NCBI RefSeq assembly: GCF_001544095.1
Contig: NZ_BCPT01000007.1
Coordinates: 1-64,000 of the forward strand
Source of the DNA: Enterococcus casseliflavus NBRC 100478
GTDB taxonomy: Bacteria; Bacillota; Bacilli; Lactobacillales; Enterococcaceae
Length of the DNA: 64,000 nt
Reading direction: 5' to 3'
Both the position numbers and the translations under genes were made by a program. This document shows, one piece after another, positions 39,325-47,709 of this stretch. Within the stretch, counting starts at the first letter, position 1, and each line of letters opens with the position of its first letter. The notes beneath the pieces were generated by a model. It saw nothing but the letters and a program-made list of their open reading frames with translations, was not told the DNA's origin and searched no databases.

Positions 39325-40818
39325 ATGAAAAAGTTGAAAGTTGCAAGTTTATTATTATGTGCTGGACTGTTTTTAGCAGGCTGCGGCGATGGTGGAGGTT
39401 CACCTGAAGGACCAGAAAGCGAAGGGAAATCAAGTATTTCGTGGATGGCGATGCTACATACTGCTTCCCCACCATCTGGAGATGTCACGCAAAAGTTAGA
39501 AGAATACACAGGGGTCGAGATCGACTTTACGTGGGTGCCAGATGCTTCAAAAACAGAACGCTTGAATGCAGCATTGGCGTCGAATTCTTTAGCAGATATC
39601 GTTAGTCTGACAGAAATCAATAACACAACCGTCCGCAGCTCACTCGCATCTGGAATGTTCTGGGATGTGGAACCCTATTTAGAAGAGTTCCCGAATTTGG
39701 CAGAAATCTCCGAAGATCGGTTAGAGTCATCTCGAATTGATGGTCGAATCTACGGTGTTCCGTTTTTAAAACCGATCGCGCGTTATGGCGTCCTTGTCAG
39801 AAAAGATTGGTTGGATAATTTAGGCTTGGACGTGCCGTCGACATTAGAAGAATTAGCTGCTGTCGCCCAAGCCTTTACGGAAGATGATCCAGATGGAAAC
39901 GGTGCGGATGATACGGTTGGTTTCGTAGAGCGTGATGAGTCCTTTAACGTTGGGTTCCGTTCGCTTTCAGGTTACTTTGGTGCAGACAATTGGTTTACGA
40001 TCACGGATGATGATGAAGTGATGCCATCCTTTATGCAACCAGAATACAAAGAAGCAATGGAATGGTTCCGTAATATCTATGATAACGGCTGGATGAATTC
40101 TGATTTTGCGGTAATGGCGAAAAATGATCAGAAGAACTATATCGTTCAAGGTCGTGGTGGGATCGTATTGAGTGGTTTGCAAGAAGTACGTAACTACATT
40201 GATGATGCAGCTGGTACTGATGAAGAGCATATGGAATGGGTCTTGATCAATGATATCGTCCATGAAAATGTGGAACGTCGTATCCTTTCTGATACCAATG
40301 GTGGAATGGGCGGCTGGTTAGCCATTCCGAAAAACAATGTTGAAACCGAAGAAGACTTACGTGTTGTTTTGAAATTTATCAATGATTTGATGGACGAAGA
40401 GCCGTTTACGTTGATGACGCAAGGGATCGAAGGGGTCCATTATGAAATTGATGATGAGGGTGTCTATGTCCGTTTAGATGATACGAAGTGGCAACAAGAA
40501 GTACAACCATTTTCTTCGTCTCGTCCATCAGAATTAGTAACAGTTTTCCCTTCAAGCAACCCATATGTCAACTTAGCCAATGAAAAGATTCGCGAAAATG
40601 AAGAGTTTGCGGTGATCAATCCTGCACAATCGCTGACCTCTGAAACCTATGATCGTTCATGGTCAAGCTTGATTGAAGGAATCTCAGACGCTTACTACCA
40701 ATATATGACTGGGGAAATCGAGATCGATGGGTTTGATACAGCGATCGAAACCTTCTTAAGAAATGGTGGACAGCAAATCATTGACGAGTTCACGGAAGAC
40801 TATCGTTCACAACAATAA
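39325..40818 (+). CDS. Sugar-binding lipoprotein of the pectin ABC importer
   Basis: A 497-residue solute-binding lipoprotein; lipobox LAGC with Cys20. It has the two-lobe layout of LplA/YtcQ-type binding proteins. It is the last gene of the operon, three bases after GH43. The two permeases of this importer are at 30116 and 31263. Its ligand is probably an oligogalacturonide or pectin side-chain fragment. Confidence 0.88.
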   Translation: MKKLKVASLLLCAGLFLAGCGDGGGSPEGPESEGKSSISWMAMLHTASPPSGDVTQKLEEYTGVEIDFTWVPDASKTERLNAALASNSLADIVSLTEINNTTVRSSLASGMFWDVEPYLEEFPNLAEISEDRLESSRIDGRIYGVPFLKPIARYGVLVRKDWLDNLGLDVPSTLEELAAVAQAFTEDDPDGNGADDTVGFVERDESFNVGFRSLSGYFGADNWFTITDDDEVMPSFMQPEYKEAMEWFRNIYDNGWMNSDFAVMAKNDQKNYIVQGRGGIVLSGLQEVRNYIDDAAGTDEEHMEWVLINDIVHENVERRILSDTNGGMGGWLAIPKNNVETEEDLRVVLKFINDLMDEEPFTLMTQGIEGVHYEIDDEGVYVRLDDTKWQQEVQPFSSSRPSELVTVFPSSNPYVNLANEKIRENEEFAVINPAQSLTSETYDRSWSSLIEGISDAYYQYMTGEIEIDGFDTAIETFLRNGGQQIIDEFTEDYRSQQ

Positions 40819-40891
40819 AGGTCACAAAAGGTTCTGATCATCTATTGAGAAGAAATGGATGAAGTGAGGAGCCGCTACTGCTGAAAGATTT

Positions 40892-40937
40892 GAAGACCAA
40901 GACCAGTTGAAGTGATTCGCTGCTTGGTCTTCTTTTT
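40892..40937 (+). terminator. Terminator of the pectin operon
   Basis: GAAGACCAAG pairs with CTTGGTCTTC across a 21-base loop, followed by TTTTTG. Confidence 0.75.
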
Positions 40938-40967
40938 GCTTCAAAAGCAGTGAAGAAAGGAGAAGCT

Positions 40968-41801
40968 ATGTTTCAACTAACTGTTCGGGGGCATGATTTA
41001 AAGAATTATGGGTCCCCAGAAGAATTAGCGCAAAAAATTGCCGCCAAAAACATTCATAACATTCAATTTGCATTAAATAAATCCTTCCCACAATGGGCAG
41101 AGCCAGAGCAATTAAGTCCTGGTTTAGGCCGCTTTTTCAAACGAGTTTTTGGTCAATCTCACGTTCAGGTCGCTTTATTAAGTTGTTATTGTAATCTGAT
41201 TCATCCTGATCTGGAAAAACGGGAAGCGATTTTATCCAGATTCGAGACCTATCTCGCACATGCCAAATATTTTGATGCAGCTATGGTCGCAAGTGAAACT
41301 GGTTCGGTTTTGCCAAATATGGGGTATACCGAGGAAAATTTTAGTGACGTCGTTTTCGATGATTTGGTTCAGGTGATCAAGCGCTTGGTCCAAGTGGCTA
41401 AGAGACATCAAGTGATGCTAGGAATTGAAGCGGGCTTGAATCATCCACTATCATCGATCGACCGAATCGAAGAATTGCTGGAACGGGTACCCTCTGACTA
41501 TTTAGGGATCATCTTTGATCCAACCAATCTGATTACTGCGAAGAACTATCAAGAGCAAGTCGCTTTGACAAGGGAAGCTTTTTCCCGCTTTGGCGATGCC
41601 ATCGTTTGCTTGCACTTGAAAGACTATCAAGTAATCGATGGGAAAATCAAGGTAGTCCCATTGGGAGAAGGAATGATTGATTATCAACAACTATTGGCCA
41701 TCACCGCTGAATACAAGCCATATTGTTATGTTGTGTTAGAAGGGACGACCGAAGAAGCGATGCAGCCAGCCATTTCACTGATTGAAGCATTGAAAAAGTG
41801 A
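40968..41801 (+). CDS. Sugar phosphate isomerase/epimerase (TIM barrel)
   Basis: A 277-residue protein of the xylose-isomerase-like TIM-barrel family. Metal-ligand motifs are visible: GIEAG, FDPTN, VCLHLKD and VVLEGT. These enzymes interconvert sugars or sugar acids; substrate not recognisable. It lies behind the terminator of the pectin operon, so it may have its own promoter or read-through expression. ATG 40968 follows AAAGGAG. Confidence 0.8.
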   Translation: MFQLTVRGHDLKNYGSPEELAQKIAAKNIHNIQFALNKSFPQWAEPEQLSPGLGRFFKRVFGQSHVQVALLSCYCNLIHPDLEKREAILSRFETYLAHAKYFDAAMVASETGSVLPNMGYTEENFSDVVFDDLVQVIKRLVQVAKRHQVMLGIEAGLNHPLSSIDRIEELLERVPSDYLGIIFDPTNLITAKNYQEQVALTREAFSRFGDAIVCLHLKDYQVIDGKIKVVPLGEGMIDYQQLLAITAEYKPYCYVVLEGTTEEAMQPAISLIEALKK

Positions 41802-41893
41802 GCGAGCTGTCTTTGATTGTGACTGATGCGGAAATGCTTTGTTTTAAGGAATCACGGGAGATCACGGAATCCTTTCCTCAACAAGCAGATTTG

Positions 41894-41921
41894 TTTACTT
41901 ACTAAAAGTTAGTGTTATACT
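41894..41921 (+). promoter_or_regulatory. Promoter with ACTAA-N3-TTAGT operator before the VOC gene
   Basis: TTTACT (41894-41899), a 16-base spacer and TATACT (41916-41921). The spacer contains ACTAAAAGTTAGT (41901-41913), a perfect inverted repeat resembling HxlR/YodB-type operators of thiol- and quinone-stress genes. Confidence 0.55.
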
Positions 41922-41966
41922 TAAAGGTACAAGTGAATTTAACTGTTTAGAAAAGAGGAAATAGCG

Positions 41967-42839
41967 ATGAAAATGATTCAATCAACCTATCAAATCGATG
42001 CAGCAGCCGCAATTGGCAAAGTCGTTTTAAAAGTAGCAAACATAGAAAAAATGAGCCAGTTTTATTCGGACGTGATCGGCCTGACTTTATTGGAGCAAAG
42101 TGTAGATCACGCGCGATTAGGCGTGGGAGCGCAAGAGCTTTTAGTTCTAGAGAAGGTGAGTGATCCGTTGCCTTTGACACGGAAAACAGGCCTTTTCCAT
42201 ACGGCGTTTCTTTTGCCTAGCCGTAAAGACCTAGGAAATATGCTGATTCATTATTTGGAAGCCAAAGCTCCCCTCGATGGTGCCAGCGATCATGGATATA
42301 GTGAAGCGTTATACCTGACCGACCCAGAAGGAAACGGGATCGAAGTGTATCGTGACAAACCGATGAGTGAATGGGATATTCGAGCAGATGGTGAGATCGT
42401 AGGCGTTACTATCGAAATGGACGCGCAAGGCGTGCTGGGAGCCGCTGACCGATCTCAAACGACCTTTCCAGTTGGCACCACGGTGGGGCATGTCCATTTG
42501 AAAGTGGCGGACTTGGCAAAAACAGAAGAATTCTACACAGAAGTTTTAGGCATGCGTTTGACCTCAGATTTTGGTAGCCAAGCAAAGTTTTTTGCTGCTG
42601 GTTCGTATCATCACCATATCGGATCGAATATTTGGATGGGAAGAAATGTTCCAGCTATGGAAGAACAGGATCTAGGCTTAGCGTACTTTACGATCGTTTT
42701 GCCAGCTTTGGCTTTTTCTACGTTACGAAGTCATCTCAAGGCAAGAGGCGTTTCGTATGAGTTAGAAACAGACAGCCGCTTGCATTTGACTGATCCGAAT
42801 GGGATCAATCTGATCATCGAAAGAAAGAATCAGCCTTAA
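41967..42839 (+). CDS. Two-domain VOC protein, CatE-like dioxygenase/glyoxalase
   Basis: A 290-residue protein with two vicinal-oxygen-chelate modules (about 15-130 and 170-285). Metal ligands are suggested by GHVHLKVADL, HHHIGSNIW and NLIIERK. It is closest in layout to CatE-type catechol-2,3-dioxygenases of Firmicutes, which detoxify quinones. The inverted repeat in its promoter fits stress control. Confidence 0.8.
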   Translation: MKMIQSTYQIDAAAAIGKVVLKVANIEKMSQFYSDVIGLTLLEQSVDHARLGVGAQELLVLEKVSDPLPLTRKTGLFHTAFLLPSRKDLGNMLIHYLEAKAPLDGASDHGYSEALYLTDPEGNGIEVYRDKPMSEWDIRADGEIVGVTIEMDAQGVLGAADRSQTTFPVGTTVGHVHLKVADLAKTEEFYTEVLGMRLTSDFGSQAKFFAAGSYHHHIGSNIWMGRNVPAMEEQDLGLAYFTIVLPALAFSTLRSHLKARGVSYELETDSRLHLTDPNGINLIIERKNQP

Positions 42840-42903
42840 GATGGAGGTTTTTTCATTCATGAAATGAGAGAATAACCTATAATCAAGTAAAAGGAGAGCA
42901 AGC

Positions 42904-43131
42904 ATGAAAAAAAACGGGGCGGGACAATCACTATTTCTAGCATTATTGATCAGCATGGGCTTATTTTTCTTTGTCCAAGGGAAACAATTAATAGAAAGTG
43001 GGGCGTCTCCTGTGATTTTTATTGCTTTTTCGGCTTTTGCAGGAATTATTGGAGTTGGTGTCTATGGTCTTCAAGCAATAATGAAGCAGCATCGGCGCAA
43101 AGCCATGGTACCAATCAAAACCAAAAAATAA
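42904..43131 (+). CDS. Small two-helix membrane protein
   Basis: A 75-residue protein with two hydrophobic segments (about 10-25 and 36-56) and a basic C-terminus. AAAGGAG precedes the ATG, and a terminator follows. Not recognised. Confidence 0.65.
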   Translation: MKKNGAGQSLFLALLISMGLFFFVQGKQLIESGASPVIFIAFSAFAGIIGVGVYGLQAIMKQHRRKAMVPIKTKK

Positions 43132-43133
43132 AG

Positions 43134-43173
43134 AAACCGACCAATCTTAAACAGGAAGATTGGTCGGTTTTTT
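43134..43173. terminator. Bidirectional terminator
   Basis: Fifteen-base-pair stem AAACCGACCAATCTT/AAGATTGGTCGGTTT. It ends the small membrane protein gene and can end the convergent lipoprotein gene. Confidence 0.88.
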
Positions 43174-43219
43174 GTTTAAGCTAAGACAAAATGGGAAATG
43201 GGGTCTCGTCCCCTACATA

Positions 43220-44491
43220 TTAATTTTCCATGTTTTCAATCGCAAATTCGATCTCATCAGGTGAGAAGCCGTTCCCTTCAAGATGAGCAGCCATATTTCT
43301 TTGACGGATCCCTAACACCCGACGGGATTGATTGGCGCGTCCTAAAGCATGGCGATACCAATCTACATCTAGGGTTTCTAGTGCCCATTGTGTTTCCTCC
43401 GCAGTAAAACCTTCTGTTTCTAACAGTTCTGCCATCTCTTGTTTTGAATAAAAGCGACGATTTCCTTGCGCTCTAACGAGGAAAAAGGCTTCAAGTTCTC
43501 GTTCTGTCGCATTGTTTTCGCGCTCATAGCGTGCTGCTACAGTCGGGGCGAGATGAAACCCTGCTAAAATCGTTTCCTCGGTCACTTCGTTATCAAACAC
43601 GTAGGTTCTGAATTGAAAACGATTGTCGTTTTCCAGTTCAAGCCATAGTGATTCAACCAGAAATCGATAACCGTATGGAATCGTTTCATAAACAGCATCG
43701 GCAATTTCGTAAAAATAAGCGGAAACGGCTTCGTAAGGAGTCATTATCTCGGGAACGATTTCCGTCGTTTGTCCATTAAACAAAGTGATTGCGGAAGGGT
43801 AGGTCTCACCAGCATTCGTAAATGTGAGAATCCCCACTGGCTCATATTTTGTTGAAAAGACATTCATGGTCACACCGTTCGCCAAATCAATCGTACTCTG
43901 CCACTCGATTTCTTGGTCATCGCTTTGTTGGTGTAAGTGTTCAAGTGTATCAGGTGTCAAACCAAGCTTTTCTCGTGTATCTTCATTGATTTCTTCTTCA
44001 TCGGCAAGTGGATTGTTTGCTCCAGCGGTCACTAGTGCCAAATCCTCTTCGTATTCGTTGAATAATTCTTGCAATTTTGCTCGTCTACTGACGATGATCG
44101 GGCTTTCCTCATGGATGGCAAGTAAGGCTTCGATACGGCCATTGCGAGCGGCAACCCAACTGGGCATATCCAGATAGCGAGCTTCGATCGCTTCTTGAGC
44201 GAGTGCGATCATTGTTTCCGTGTTTTCAATGAATGCCGCCTTGTGTTTTGAGTTACTATTGACCTGGTCTAGAAAGGCCAATTCTGCTTCTTTGCCTCGA
44301 ATCATCAGTTCGAGATTTTCAATACTTAAATCATAAGTAAGATTTTCTGCATGATAGGTATGTTCCCAACCAGCATCTAAAGCTGCACCGATGCGTTCAG
44401 AAAGTTCCTCAGGGCTTGCTGAATTTATCGTCCCACATCCTGAAATCAGGGACAGTATTAGTAATAATGGCAACAAAACTTGTTTTTTCAT
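43220..44491 (-). CDS. Ltp-like lipoprotein, copy 1
   Basis: A 423-residue lipoprotein (lipobox LISGC, Cys19). After a long unassigned domain (about 25-330) it ends in two Ltp-type repeats (about 340-420), each with the pattern EMAELLETEGFTAEETQWALETLDVDW. Ltp repeats are known from host cell-surface lipoproteins, including the phage TP-J34 superinfection-exclusion protein, but most members have no known role. A diverged tandem copy lies upstream (44688). AGGAGGAG precedes the ATG. Confidence 0.75.
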   Translation of the reverse strand: MKKQVLLPLLLILSLISGCGTINSASPEELSERIGAALDAGWEHTYHAENLTYDLSIENLELMIRGKEAELAFLDQVNSNSKHKAAFIENTETMIALAQEAIEARYLDMPSWVAARNGRIEALLAIHEESPIIVSRRAKLQELFNEYEEDLALVTAGANNPLADEEEINEDTREKLGLTPDTLEHLHQQSDDQEIEWQSTIDLANGVTMNVFSTKYEPVGILTFTNAGETYPSAITLFNGQTTEIVPEIMTPYEAVSAYFYEIADAVYETIPYGYRFLVESLWLELENDNRFQFRTYVFDNEVTEETILAGFHLAPTVAARYERENNATERELEAFFLVRAQGNRRFYSKQEMAELLETEGFTAEETQWALETLDVDWYRHALGRANQSRRVLGIRQRNMAAHLEGNGFSPDEIEFAIENMEN

Positions 44492-44598
44492 TTTTCTCCT
44501 CCTCGTGAGACTCTAGTAAACCTCGCCAATTTGTACGAATGAACGCATCAGAGCACTTTCTTGGGTATAAACATAGCCACAATATAAGGGACATCAAC

Positions 44599-44641
44599 TG
44601 ACCCCCAAAGTTAGACCAAAAAACCTAACTTTTTGGGGTCA
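44599..44641. repeat. Imperfect palindrome resembling abutted insertion-sequence ends
   Basis: TGACCCCCAAAGTTAG and CTAACTTTTTGGGGTCA face each other over ten bases. TGACCCC...GGGGTCA with internal AAAGTTAG is reminiscent of IS3/IS150-group ends. No transposase is present. It could be a remnant, a MITE-like piece or just a transcript hairpin. Confidence 0.4.
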
Positions 44642-44654
44642 CTATAACAGCATA

Positions 44655-44670
44655 TGGGCATCGCGATGCC
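44655..44670. repeat. Perfect 16-bp palindrome GGGCATCG/CGATGCCC
   Basis: A perfect inverted repeat followed by TTTTCTT on the plus strand. It lies just after the stop of the second lipoprotein gene; it may help end transcription, though the T run is on the wrong side for that gene. Confidence 0.45.
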
Positions 44671-44687
44671 CTTTTCTTCGCTAGCTT

Positions 44688-45914
44688 TTAGTTACCTATG
44701 TTTGTCATCGCGTAGTCGATTTGTTCTTCTGAAAAGTCTTCAAAAGTCAATAACCGGCGAATGTTGTCAGGAGGAAGACTCATCAAGGAATGGTAACTAT
44801 TTGCTTTCTTCAACGCCTGCTCGTTCCAATCAATCGTGAGCTGATCAACTGCCCATTGTGCATCATTATGGGGAAACCCTTCAAATTCTAATTGTTGTAT
44901 CAATCGTGCACGTGAGAAAGCCATGAGGTTCGTATAGGATTCGGCACGAGCGATCGCTCGTCTTTGTTCTGAAGATCCTTCATTCTCGGTCTGAGTTTGT
45001 TCGTCATTGTTTTGCTCTTGCTGCAAAGCCGTAGCTGCTTCTTGTTTGGCGTTTGCTTCTTGAAGCTGTTGATACACGGTAGTGACCATGTCTTGATCAA
45101 TGTCATGATCAAAGCCATAGGTCATCACCGCCAGCTGATGTTCATCAGAAGATTGATCGAATCGATTCATAAACATCATTGATTCACGAGGAATATTTAC
45201 GGCGAGCGCTCGTAAAATCGTTTCATAGAAAGCAGCTTTTTGCTCGTCGGCAGTTTCCCGATTCAGAACAGTAAACCCAGATGCGTACTCCTCATCGGGC
45301 ATCGCAAAAACGAAGACGTCAACATTCGTTTCGCTTGTGTGGTAAACGGTGGCAGTGAGTCCATCGTCAAGTTCGATTGTGCGATGAAGAGTAAGCGCAT
45401 CTTCTGTGAGCTGCTGAAGCTGCTCGATATCGTCTGCCAAAAGCCCCAGCTTTTCCCGCGGATCGGCTTCAGGAATCATTTCGTTTGCTACCTCTAGTAG
45501 ACTGTCGAGGTTGTCTTGATTACTGAGGATGATCGGACTTTTTTCATGGATTGCAGCAAGGGCTTGGCTGCGACCAATGCGAGCAGCAAACCAAGCAGGG
45601 ACATCGATCCGACGTTCCACTAACGCTCGTTCAGCGGTTGCCATCAAATCAATCGTGTGGCTGATCAATTGCTGAAGGTCTTCGTCGGAAGAATCAAGTT
45701 CTTCCAAAATAGCCAGTTCGGCTTGGCTGCCTGCAATCAGCAATTCTAAGGTCGCTGGTTGATAATAGGCCCAACCCGTTCCAGACTGGTTTGTATATTC
45801 CAGTCGTGCGTCGATGCCAAGCGCAACGGTCTCTGACAGTTCTTCATCTGCCTTCGTGCAGCCGATAAGCAAAATAACGAATGACAATAGGGTGATCAGT
45901 ATTCTTTTTTTCAT
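44688..45914 (-). CDS. Ltp-like lipoprotein, copy 2
   Basis: A 408-residue lipoprotein (lipobox LIGC, Cys19) with the same order as its neighbour: an N-terminal domain (about 25-275), a Gln/Glu-rich low-complexity linker (about 280-315) and two Ltp-type repeats (about 320-405; FSRARLIQQLEFEGFPHNDAQWAVDQL and LLTFEDFSEEQIDYAM). Shared stretches with copy 1, such as IHEKSPII and REKLGL, show common descent. Role unknown; a surface or envelope function is inferred. AAGGAG precedes the ATG. Confidence 0.75.
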   Translation of the reverse strand: MKKRILITLLSFVILLIGCTKADEELSETVALGIDARLEYTNQSGTGWAYYQPATLELLIAGSQAELAILEELDSSDEDLQQLISHTIDLMATAERALVERRIDVPAWFAARIGRSQALAAIHEKSPIILSNQDNLDSLLEVANEMIPEADPREKLGLLADDIEQLQQLTEDALTLHRTIELDDGLTATVYHTSETNVDVFVFAMPDEEYASGFTVLNRETADEQKAAFYETILRALAVNIPRESMMFMNRFDQSSDEHQLAVMTYGFDHDIDQDMVTTVYQQLQEANAKQEAATALQQEQNNDEQTQTENEGSSEQRRAIARAESYTNLMAFSRARLIQQLEFEGFPHNDAQWAVDQLTIDWNEQALKKANSYHSLMSLPPDNIRRLLTFEDFSEEQIDYAMTNIGN

Positions 45915-46319
45915 TAGACTCCTTCTTTCTATCGAAAGTAACTGAGAAAACGGTCGGCAGAGGTTGGTTCATCTGGGGGAAGGAGGAGGGCAGGTGAATG
46001 GAAAAAATGTTGAAAAGATTTCCATCACAAGTTCATTCAAGCAATTGTTTCTGATACGCTAATAAGAAAAGACGGAACATTGAACTAAATTTTATGAATA
46101 GTCGTTATATTATTCATTTTATATGAAAAATATCACTAAATGCAACGATAAAAGGATTTTTGTTGGATTTTTTATCTTTGGGGAAAGGAAGGTTACTCTC
46201 AACTTTTGAGGAGTAGGTACTCAAGATCAAAGCGATCGAGGGAATTCATTGAAGGATCACCAAGGGGGGATCTTTTGTGCAAACAAAAAAAGCTTCCCAC
46301 AATGGGGAAGCTGTAAGGA
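45915..46319. other. Gene-free AT-rich stretch upstream of the lipoproteins
   Basis: About 400 bases without a credible gene. A candidate minus-strand promoter is TTGCAT (46140-46145), a 16-base spacer and TATAAA (46118-46123), which would give a long leader of roughly 200 bases. The tRNA terminator lies at 46285-46312. Nothing else was recognised. Confidence 0.4.
46285..46312 (-). terminator. Terminator of the tRNA-Leu transcript
   Basis: On the minus strand AGCTTCCC/GGGAAGCT forms a hairpin with loop CATTGT, followed by a T run (46285-46290). Confidence 0.85.
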
Positions 46320-46402
46320 TGCGGAAAATGGGATTTGAACCCACACGAGCGATTGCTCACAAGACCCTCAATCTTGCACGTCTGCCATTCCGTCATTTCC
46401 GC
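46320..46402 (-). tRNA. tRNA-Leu (anticodon GAG)
   Basis: An 83-base tRNA. The acceptor GCGGAAA pairs with TTTCCGC and is followed by A. Anticodon stem CAAGA/TCTTG encloses loop TTGAGGG (anticodon GAG). The long variable arm GAGC/GCTC marks a class II tRNA, and the T arm is TGGG-TTCAAAT-CCCA. No CCA is encoded. A promoter and a terminator flank it. Confidence 0.93.
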
Positions 46403-46460
46403 AAATACTATAAAAGGAAACGCAGGCTGAGGTAGTTCTGTCACGCCGCGTCTAGAAAAT

Positions 46461-46490
46461 ATCTTACCTGATTTTCAGCAGGTTTGTCAA
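46461..46490 (-). promoter_or_regulatory. Promoter of tRNA-Leu
   Basis: On the minus strand: TTGACA (46485-46490), an 18-base spacer and TAAGAT (46461-46466). Confidence 0.75.
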
Positions 46491-46596
46491 TAACTTTTCC
46501 AAATGCTATTTGAAAGAATTTTCAGACTTTAGATTGCATTTTTTTCCATAAAAGGTATGCTAAAAGAATGAATAATTTTTTTTGAGAGGAGAGCAA

Positions 46597-47709
46597 ATGA
46601 ACTATTTTAAAAACCAACTGGCAAAAGCTGTTAAGCAGAAAACATTCATCTTCCTACTCATTGGAGCCTTTAGTTTAGGCTGCTGTTTTTCCATTTATTT
46701 GAAGCTGATGGAACCTGTCAACTTGCCTGCTACCATTACCGCAGAAAAAGCGGAGGCTTCACGGCTTGTTGATCGCTACCAAGCCAATCAATCTGGTTCA
46801 CCGGATGAGCAAGAGGTATATCAGCTATTACTTGATAACAATACTCTGACCTCACGGCAGCTGTCCAACTTGATTATGGAGGAATATGAACGATTTAATC
46901 AAACGAGTATTCAAATGGCGGAGCTAAAAAAGCAGATTTGGGCGTCTTCAGTTGATGACAAAGCCTTTTTACCGCCGATGTGGACGATCGAACAAGAGCA
47001 GACGGTCTATCAAGCCTTAGTCGAGCAAGAAAAAGATCCGGTTCTCACGGCTGCTAATACCCAGACGGCTGTCGCTTTGGCAATAACGTTTTTACTGAAT
47101 TTTGGGTTCTTCTTCTGGGCATTTTTTGCTAGTGACAATTTATTAGAAGAAAGAGAACACTTCTCCTTGATCCGCTCATACCCACAGATTTTCCCGATTC
47201 GGATGGTCAGTAAGGTTTTTGTCAAAACGATCACCAATTTAGGAATCTTGCTTGTGTTTTTCTTAGGCGTCTTTCTTTCAATGAGCCTTCTGGGGGAGTT
47301 TGGGGATTGGCAGTATCCAGTAGCCGTCTATCTCAGTGGGGATTGGGTAGCCTTACCTTTTTGGCAGAGTGTTTTATCTAGTATGGTTTCTTTTGCCTTG
47401 CTGATTGGTTTGATCGAATGCTTAGGTTTTGTCATGAACATGGTCGCAGCCAATCGATACGTCTCTTTCTTTTTACTGGTGCTTTTTTATGGATTCGGCT
47501 TGATTCCGATGCTGCAAAAGATCCCTATATTACCAGTTCATCTAGCTGCTATGGAGAAATTTTATTCGGGTGCCTTTGCTTTGGGCTCTGGCACTTCTTG
47601 GGGCGTCTATGCCAGTTGGCTGCTGACGCTAGTGTGGATCTTCCTTTGTTTAAGCATCATGCTTGTTGCGGATAAACAGAATCGCTTGTTGAGAGGAGGT
47701 AAAGAATGA
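46597..47709 (+). CDS. ABC-2 type transporter membrane protein
   Basis: A 370-residue membrane protein: an N-terminal helix (about 17-35), an extracytoplasmic domain (to about 160) and five to six further helices. This is the layout of ABC-2 exporter permeases. It forms an operon with a second membrane protein and an ATPase. ATG 46597 follows GAGGAGAG. The substrate is not recognisable. Confidence 0.75.
   Translation: MNYFKNQLAKAVKQKTFIFLLIGAFSLGCCFSIYLKLMEPVNLPATITAEKAEASRLVDRYQANQSGSPDEQEVYQLLLDNNTLTSRQLSNLIMEEYERFNQTSIQMAELKKQIWASSVDDKAFLPPMWTIEQEQTVYQALVEQEKDPVLTAANTQTAVALAITFLLNFGFFFWAFFASDNLLEEREHFSLIRSYPQIFPIRMVSKVFVKTITNLGILLVFFLGVFLSMSLLGEFGDWQYPVAVYLSGDWVALPFWQSVLSSMVSFALLIGLIECLGFVMNMVAANRYVSFFLLVLFYGFGLIPMLQKIPILPVHLAAMEKFYSGAFALGSGTSWGVYASWLLTLVWIFLCLSIMLVADKQNRLLRGGKE

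Noticed and set aside
43220-45914. A lantibiotic or abortive-infection system in the lipoprotein region
   Set aside because: No nuclease, kinase, toxin or modification gene is present; only lipoproteins are encoded.
46320-46402. tRNA-Leu as an integration site of a genomic island
   Set aside because: No integrase gene and no repeat of the tRNA end was seen in the neighbouring sequence, so an island boundary cannot be supported.
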